Below are positions 14,018 to 17,486 of a DNA stretch of 17,486 bases, piece by piece; within the stretch, counting starts at the first letter, position 1; each line of letters begins with the position of its first letter. A program made the position numbers and the translations under genes. Source of the stretch: Galbibacter sp035306585 (GTDB lineage Bacteria; Bacteroidota; Bacteroidia; Flavobacteriales; Flavobacteriaceae); assembly GCF_035306585.1 (NCBI RefSeq), contig NZ_DATGNU010000006.1, positions 1 through 17,486 on the forward strand, read 5' to 3'. The notes beneath the pieces were generated by a model. It made no database searches. It saw only the letters and a program-made list of their open reading frames with translations, and had not been told where the DNA came from.

Positions 14018-15649
14018 TTATAGACGTTCGCTTTCAATATAAAAATTCTGATCAACTTCCAAGCGCTCTATTGCACCCGAGGCTTTTAACTTCTGCCATT
14101 TGGCTTCTGGCTGAATCCATTGTGTCTGCCCATTGATATCAATACGTACAGGCATATCAAAATTCTCCACAATATTCACATAACGATACTTCAACGCTTT
14201 GCCTGACACTTTAAGTTGTAGTTTAGGTATTTTCACTGTTCTTAAATACTGATTGAAAAAAGGCCTAAGATCGATACCTGATTTTTCAGAAATATACCCC
14301 TCGATTTGTGCTGTAGTTACCGTTTGATGATAAAACTCCGTGTTTAACCCTCTTAGAATTGAACGCCACTTTTGGTCATCATCGATTAATTGTCTTAGAG
14401 TATGTAGCATATTAGCACCCTTGTAATACATGTCGGCTGAACCACTAGAATTTACATTGTATTGTCCAATTATAGGGGAATCATTAGCGATGTTTTTACG
14501 AACACCTATGACGTATTCTGAAGAAGCTTTCTTGCCAAAGTAATAATCCACGTATAAGTTTTCAGAATAAGAGGTGAAACTCTCGTGAATCCACATATCT
14601 GCAATATCCTTATAAGTGATGTTATTGGCAAACCATTCGTGCCCACTCTCGTGAATAATGATAAAATCAAATTTTAATCCCCAGCCTGAACCTGAAACAT
14701 CCCGTCCCAAATATCCATTTTCATAGCCATTTCCATAGGTAACTGAACTTTGGTGTTCCATGCCTAGATAAGGAACTTCTACTAATTTAAACCCATCTTC
14801 ATAAAAAGGATATGGACCAAACCAGTATTCAAATGCCTCTAACATCTTAGCGGCTTGTTTGAATTGTTTTTTTGCTTTTTCTAAATTCGGTTTTAAAACA
14901 TAAAAATCTAGCTTAAGTTCTCCTTTCTCTCCATTAAAAGTATCGTCAAAGTGTACATAGTCACCTATATTAAGATTAACTCCATAATTATTAATGGGGT
15001 TCACAACCGACCAATGATAGGTCTTGGTTTTTTCCTCTGGATTATGATCTACCCCGATGAGTTGACCATTTGAGACATCCATCAGGTCTTCTGGAACGGT
15101 GACACTAATTTTCATGCTATCCACCTCATCATACATATGATCCTTATTGGGCCACCAAACACTAGCGCCTAGCCCTTGACAAGAAGTGGCCACAAAATGT
15201 TGCCCAGATGCATCTTTTTTCCAAGAAAGGCCACCATCCCATGGAGCTTTTACAGCCACTTTCGGATGCCCAGAATAATAGACGATAACTTCATTGGTTT
15301 GTCCAGAAACTTGTGGCTTATTCAAGGTTACAAAATGTGCATTTCCTACACTTTCAATTTGAAGGGTTTCTCCATCTTGGGTTACTTTATCTATCTTTAG
15401 AGGTGCTTGAAGGTCAACCTGTAACTTCTGATAGGGTTTGAGAACTTCATATCGAATAACATTAGAACCCGAGATAAATTTATCATCAGGATTGACATCC
15501 ACCTTAAGATGATAAAAATTTAAATCCCACCAAGCCCTCTCTGGGGTGATGCTACCTCTTAGGGTGTCTTGCAATGTAAAATTGTGATGGTGTTGTGCCC
15601 ATGCTCCACTACAGATGAGCGCCAAAGCTAGTAGTACGCTTTTTTTCAT
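14018..15649 (-). CDS. Secreted M1 family zinc metallopeptidase
   Basis: This 543-residue gluzincin aminopeptidase of the M1 family has a signal peptide (about 1-18, ending GAWAQ) and so acts in the periplasm or outside the cell. An N-terminal beta domain (about 35-235) precedes the catalytic domain. The exopeptidase motif is GMEHQ (296-300), replacing the usual GxMEN. The zinc site is HESGH (333-337) with Glu356 in WIHESF as third ligand, and a Tyr at 408 or 409 is the likely transition-state stabiliser. The C-terminal helical domain of long M1 enzymes is missing and only a short beta-rich tail follows, as in other compact Bacteroidota members. It probably releases N-terminal residues from peptides. 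It is a single gene, 93 nt downstream of the hydrolase gene. Confidence 0.9.
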   Translation of the reverse strand: MKKSVLLALALICSGAWAQHHHNFTLQDTLRGSITPERAWWDLNFYHLKVDVNPDDKFISGSNVIRYEVLKPYQKLQVDLQAPLKIDKVTQDGETLQIESVGNAHFVTLNKPQVSGQTNEVIVYYSGHPKVAVKAPWDGGLSWKKDASGQHFVATSCQGLGASVWWPNKDHMYDEVDSMKISVTVPEDLMDVSNGQLIGVDHNPEEKTKTYHWSVVNPINNYGVNLNIGDYVHFDDTFNGEKGELKLDFYVLKPNLEKAKKQFKQAAKMLEAFEYWFGPYPFYEDGFKLVEVPYLGMEHQSSVTYGNGYENGYLGRDVSGSGWGLKFDFIIIHESGHEWFANNITYKDIADMWIHESFTSYSENLYVDYYFGKKASSEYVIGVRKNIANDSPIIGQYNVNSSGSADMYYKGANMLHTLRQLIDDDQKWRSILRGLNTEFYHQTVTTAQIEGYISEKSGIDLRPFFNQYLRTVKIPKLQLKVSGKALKYRYVNIVENFDMPVRIDINGQTQWIQPEAKWQKLKASGAIERLEVDQNFYIESERL

Positions 15650-15674
15650 AATTTTCGCAAAAAAGTAATAATGG

Positions 15675-15702
15675 CAAATCTAATTAAATTGGTTAAACCA
15701 AA
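15675..15702 (-). promoter_or_regulatory. Promoter of the M1 peptidase gene
   Basis: On the minus strand TTTG (15702-15699) is followed after 16 nt by TAGATTTG (15682-15675), an exact TAnnTTTG. A leader of about 20 nt would precede the ATG at 15649. Confidence 0.5.
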
Positions 15703-15742
15703 CGAAAATTGTTCAAAATGTTAGCACTTTTTAACAGCAGAT

Positions 15743-16576
15743 TTAAGGGGTGTCTTCTAAAATTTTAAGTATTCGATCCCACGATTCATCGTGTGCTTGT
15801 TTTTCCAATACACTGGCATCTTTTGTAGCACCCTGTCTCATGTAGGCATGACCCGCCCCCTTGTAAATGACAGGTGAATAAGCTTTTTGATGCTGCTTCA
15901 TTGCCTTTTCAGTAGATGGGATACTGGCATTAACACGATTGTCATGTTCACCATAAAATCCATATACAGGTGCTTGTATTTTGCTAAAGCTTGATTTATC
16001 CTTAGGCGAAGTCCCATAAAATACGAGTACATTTTCTAAATTAGGGTTGGCGATGGCATAATTAAAAGCTTGGCTCCCTCCCCAACAAAACCCGATAACC
16101 GACACCTTTCCAGTAGCAGATTCGAGGTTTTTTACATAGTCAAAGCTGGCGTTTAAATCCTGGATCACCTGCAGGCTATCAAGGTTATAGATGGCTTCAC
16201 GTGCTTTATCAGTGTTCTCAAAATCTGTCGTACGAACGATGCCTTCTACTGTATTGGAGAGTAGGTCAGGAGCGATCACTATATAACCCTTCGCGGCAAG
16301 CTGATCGGCAAAGGAGCGCGCCCAGTCGTTTAAACCTCGATTTTCATGGATCACTATAACGGCATCCGTAGCAGCATTTCGTTCTGGATAGACAACAAAA
16401 GCTTTGAAGGTTCCTTGAGCCCTTTTTAAATCGACCCACTCGTGATGGCGCTCAGAGGTAGCAAGGGTAGCAGTATCTAGATCCTGGGTTATGGTGGTTG
16501 TTTTGTCATCCTTCTTTTGATTTATGTTGCAGCCAAGAAGTAAAACTATAACAAGGGAGGTTAAAAATGTTTTCAT
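15743..16576 (-). CDS. Dienelactone hydrolase family lipoprotein
   Basis: This is a 277-residue alpha/beta-hydrolase of the dienelactone hydrolase family. The signal peptide ends LLLGC with lipidated Cys16, and an Asn/Gln/Lys/Asp-rich tether follows, so it is membrane-anchored outside the cytoplasm. The catalytic triad is visible as Cys164 in GFCWGG, Asp212 in GEHDNRV and His243 in GAGHAYMR, with Glu78 in HENRG in the position that interacts with the cysteine nucleophile in classical enzymes. The substrate is unknown: many family members act on esters or lactones unrelated to chlorocatechol degradation, and no such pathway is nearby. It is transcribed divergently from the SusC-like gene and upstream of the M1 peptidase. 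Confidence 0.88.
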   Translation of the reverse strand: MKTFLTSLVIVLLLGCNINQKKDDKTTTITQDLDTATLATSERHHEWVDLKRAQGTFKAFVVYPERNAATDAVIVIHENRGLNDWARSFADQLAAKGYIVIAPDLLSNTVEGIVRTTDFENTDKAREAIYNLDSLQVIQDLNASFDYVKNLESATGKVSVIGFCWGGSQAFNYAIANPNLENVLVFYGTSPKDKSSFSKIQAPVYGFYGEHDNRVNASIPSTEKAMKQHQKAYSPVIYKGAGHAYMRQGATKDASVLEKQAHDESWDRILKILEDTP

Positions 16577-16597
16577 TTTCGTTGGTTTTACGATAAC

Positions 16598-16605
16598 TAA
16601 AGGTA
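16598..16605 (-). promoter_or_regulatory. Candidate -7 box of the dienelactone hydrolase gene
   Basis: The minus strand reads TACCTTTA (16605-16598), a 7-of-8 match to TAnnTTTG and the same variant as the proposed susC box. It lies 21 nt before the ATG at 16576. No good -33 TTG is visible. Confidence 0.35.
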
Positions 16606-16902
16606 AATAAAAATAAATAAACTACTGATAGTCAGCGGTATTTGTTTTTTGTGTTTAATAAATCAATTGTTTACTTGGTCTTAGCCATAGAATATAGTAC
16701 GGATTTTCACATTGATTTTTTAAATTAAGCTGTTGTGTATCGATAAAATTATTATAAGGAATTATCCTACTTAAAGCTCGTATTATTATACAGTTTTTTA
16801 AATTTCGTTAATTTATCAAATTATTCATATTATCAATAAATGGTGATATTCGAAAGGTAAAGAATCCTTAATTTATTAATTTGTTTATCTTTTATTAAAA
16901 AC

Positions 16903-16936
16903 TTTTTGAAATTAATAAATATAATTTATACCTTTA
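16903..16936 (+). promoter_or_regulatory. Promoter of the SusC-like gene
   Basis: TTTTTG (16903-16908) is followed after 20 nt by TACCTTTA (16929-16936), a 7-of-8 match to TAnnTTTG at ideal spacing. Transcription would begin near 16941, leaving an unusually long leader of about 85 nt that contains the direct repeat. Confidence 0.55.
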
Positions 16937-16949
16937 TTATCTAAGGATG

Positions 16950-16984
16950 GATTATAGTCTGCTTCTTTATTGCGATTATAGTCT
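16950..16984 (+). repeat. 11-bp direct repeat in the susC leader
   Basis: GATTATAGTCT occurs at 16950-16960 and again at 16974-16984, a 24-bp period (just over two helical turns), with 13 nt between copies. Both copies lie downstream of the predicted promoter and 40-75 nt before the start codon. They could be a regulator site or an RNA element; which is not visible. Confidence 0.75.
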
Positions 16985-17024
16985 ATTTTATTAGCTATAT
17001 TTAACTAATCTTAAACAACAAATC

Positions 17025-17486
17025 ATGAAAAAAGAATGCTATTCCAAGCGGAATCTCTGTCCGCATTTGCTGTCGTTGTTTTTTTTGACTTTAATTTTCT
17101 GTCTAATTGGTCCTGCCAGTGCGCAAGCTCAACAAGGAGTTAGTGGTACGGTAACATCGGCCATAGATGGTACACCTTTACCAGGGGTTAGTATCATTGT
17201 TCAAGGGACTACCAATGGGGTGGTAACTGATTTTGATGGAAATTATCAGTTAAACAACGTTAGTGCTGATGCAACCTTAGAGTTTTCTTACATTGGATTT
17301 ATCTCCCAATCGATTGCAGTGGGTGGACAAACCGAAATTAATGTAGCCATGGAAGAGGATCTCGAACAATTAAGCGAGGTTGTCGTGGTGGGCTACGGGG
17401 AACAAAAAAGAGAAGCGATTACAGGATCGGTCGTTAGTATTAAAACAAGCGAATTGGTCAAAACACCAACTGTAAACGTTTCCAAT
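17025..17486 (+). CDS. SusC/RagA family TonB-linked outer-membrane protein, 5' part
   Basis: The first 154 codons are present and the frame is open to the window edge; full members are about 1000 residues. SusC-type proteins are TonB-dependent outer-membrane channels that import glycans or peptides with a SusD lipoprotein lid. The start ATG 17025 gives a long basic n-region and a signal peptide ending near SAQAQQ (about residue 37). Residues about 38-115 are the carboxypeptidase-like regulatory domain (GVSGTVTSAIDGTPLPGVSI, GVVTDFDGNYQL, LEFSYIGF). The TonB box and plug start follow: LSEVVVVGYGEQKREAITGSV. A susD gene is expected next. The substrate cannot be told from this part. Confidence 0.95.
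   Translation, partial: MKKECYSKRNLCPHLLSLFFLTLIFCLIGPASAQAQQGVSGTVTSAIDGTPLPGVSIIVQGTTNGVVTDFDGNYQLNNVSADATLEFSYIGFISQSIAVGGQTEINVAMEEDLEQLSEVVVVGYGEQKREAITGSVVSIKTSELVKTPTVNVSN

Larger units (their letters stand above)
16577..17024. other. 448-bp AT-rich divergent intergenic region
   Basis: This stretch between the hydrolase and SusC-like genes is the longest non-coding one in the window and is clearly richer in A+T than the genes. It holds one promoter candidate for each flanking gene and an 11-bp direct repeat in the susC leader. Between about 16640 and 16900 I see only AT-rich sequence with short imperfect inverted repeats (for example TATCA/TGATA near 16830), and no plausible gene or RNA. 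Confidence 0.6.

Noticed and set aside
1..17486. Mobile element, CRISPR array, phage or defence island
   Set aside because: I saw no transposase, integrase, terminal inverted repeats, spaced repeat array or defence domains; the gene content is housekeeping and envelope functions.

Overview
The window looks like ordinary core chromosome of a member of the Flavobacteriaceae (Bacteroidota), probably marine. The grounds are low GC, start codons preceded by A-rich leaders instead of strong Shine-Dalgarno sites, repeated copies of the Bacteroidota -7 box (TAnnTTTG, eight of them exactly TATTTTTG), a long Bacteroidota-type NusB, lineage-restricted families (DUF3276, DUF1573, DUF4268, DUF6452, DUF6048) and the 5' end of a SusC/RagA-type TonB-dependent outer-membrane protein. 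The genus cannot be fixed from the sequence alone. I see no tRNA, rRNA, CRISPR array, insertion sequence, phage gene or toxin-antitoxin pair.

Left part (1-5060): the start of a DUF3276 gene and an ABC exporter half-transporter run leftwards. Divergent from them are leucine dehydrogenase, a terminator, and a nusB / DUF1573 lipoprotein / yajC run that ends in a very strong bidirectional hairpin. This joins branched-chain amino-acid catabolism, transcription antitermination and an accessory Sec translocon subunit.

Middle part (5100-11100): peptidase T (leftward), a hemolysin III/TrhA-type membrane protein (rightward), a DUF4268 protein (leftward), a Gfo/Idh/MocA oxidoreductase with a twin-arginine-like leader (rightward), a ZIP metal transporter (leftward, its stop codon nested with that of the oxidoreductase), and a THUMP-type rRNA methyltransferase followed 11 nt later by a small two-helix membrane protein. 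These are mostly independent single-gene units with their own -7 boxes.

Right part (11133-17486): a leftward rlmD / DUF6452 lipoprotein / DUF6048 putative beta-barrel operon, a secreted M1 metallopeptidase, and a lipoprotein of the dienelactone hydrolase family. A 448-bp AT-rich divergent region follows, with a good flavobacterial promoter and an 11-bp direct repeat in the leader, and then the truncated SusC-like gene, which should lead into a SusC/SusD nutrient-uptake locus outside the window.

I did not find a convincing undescribed system. The most useful leads are the rlmD-linked pair of uncharacterised envelope proteins, the repeat in the susC leader, two genes whose -7 box lies only 4 nt before the start codon (possible leaderless mRNAs), a -7 box abutting the terminator in front of nusB, and lipoproteins carrying LES-like surface-export motifs.
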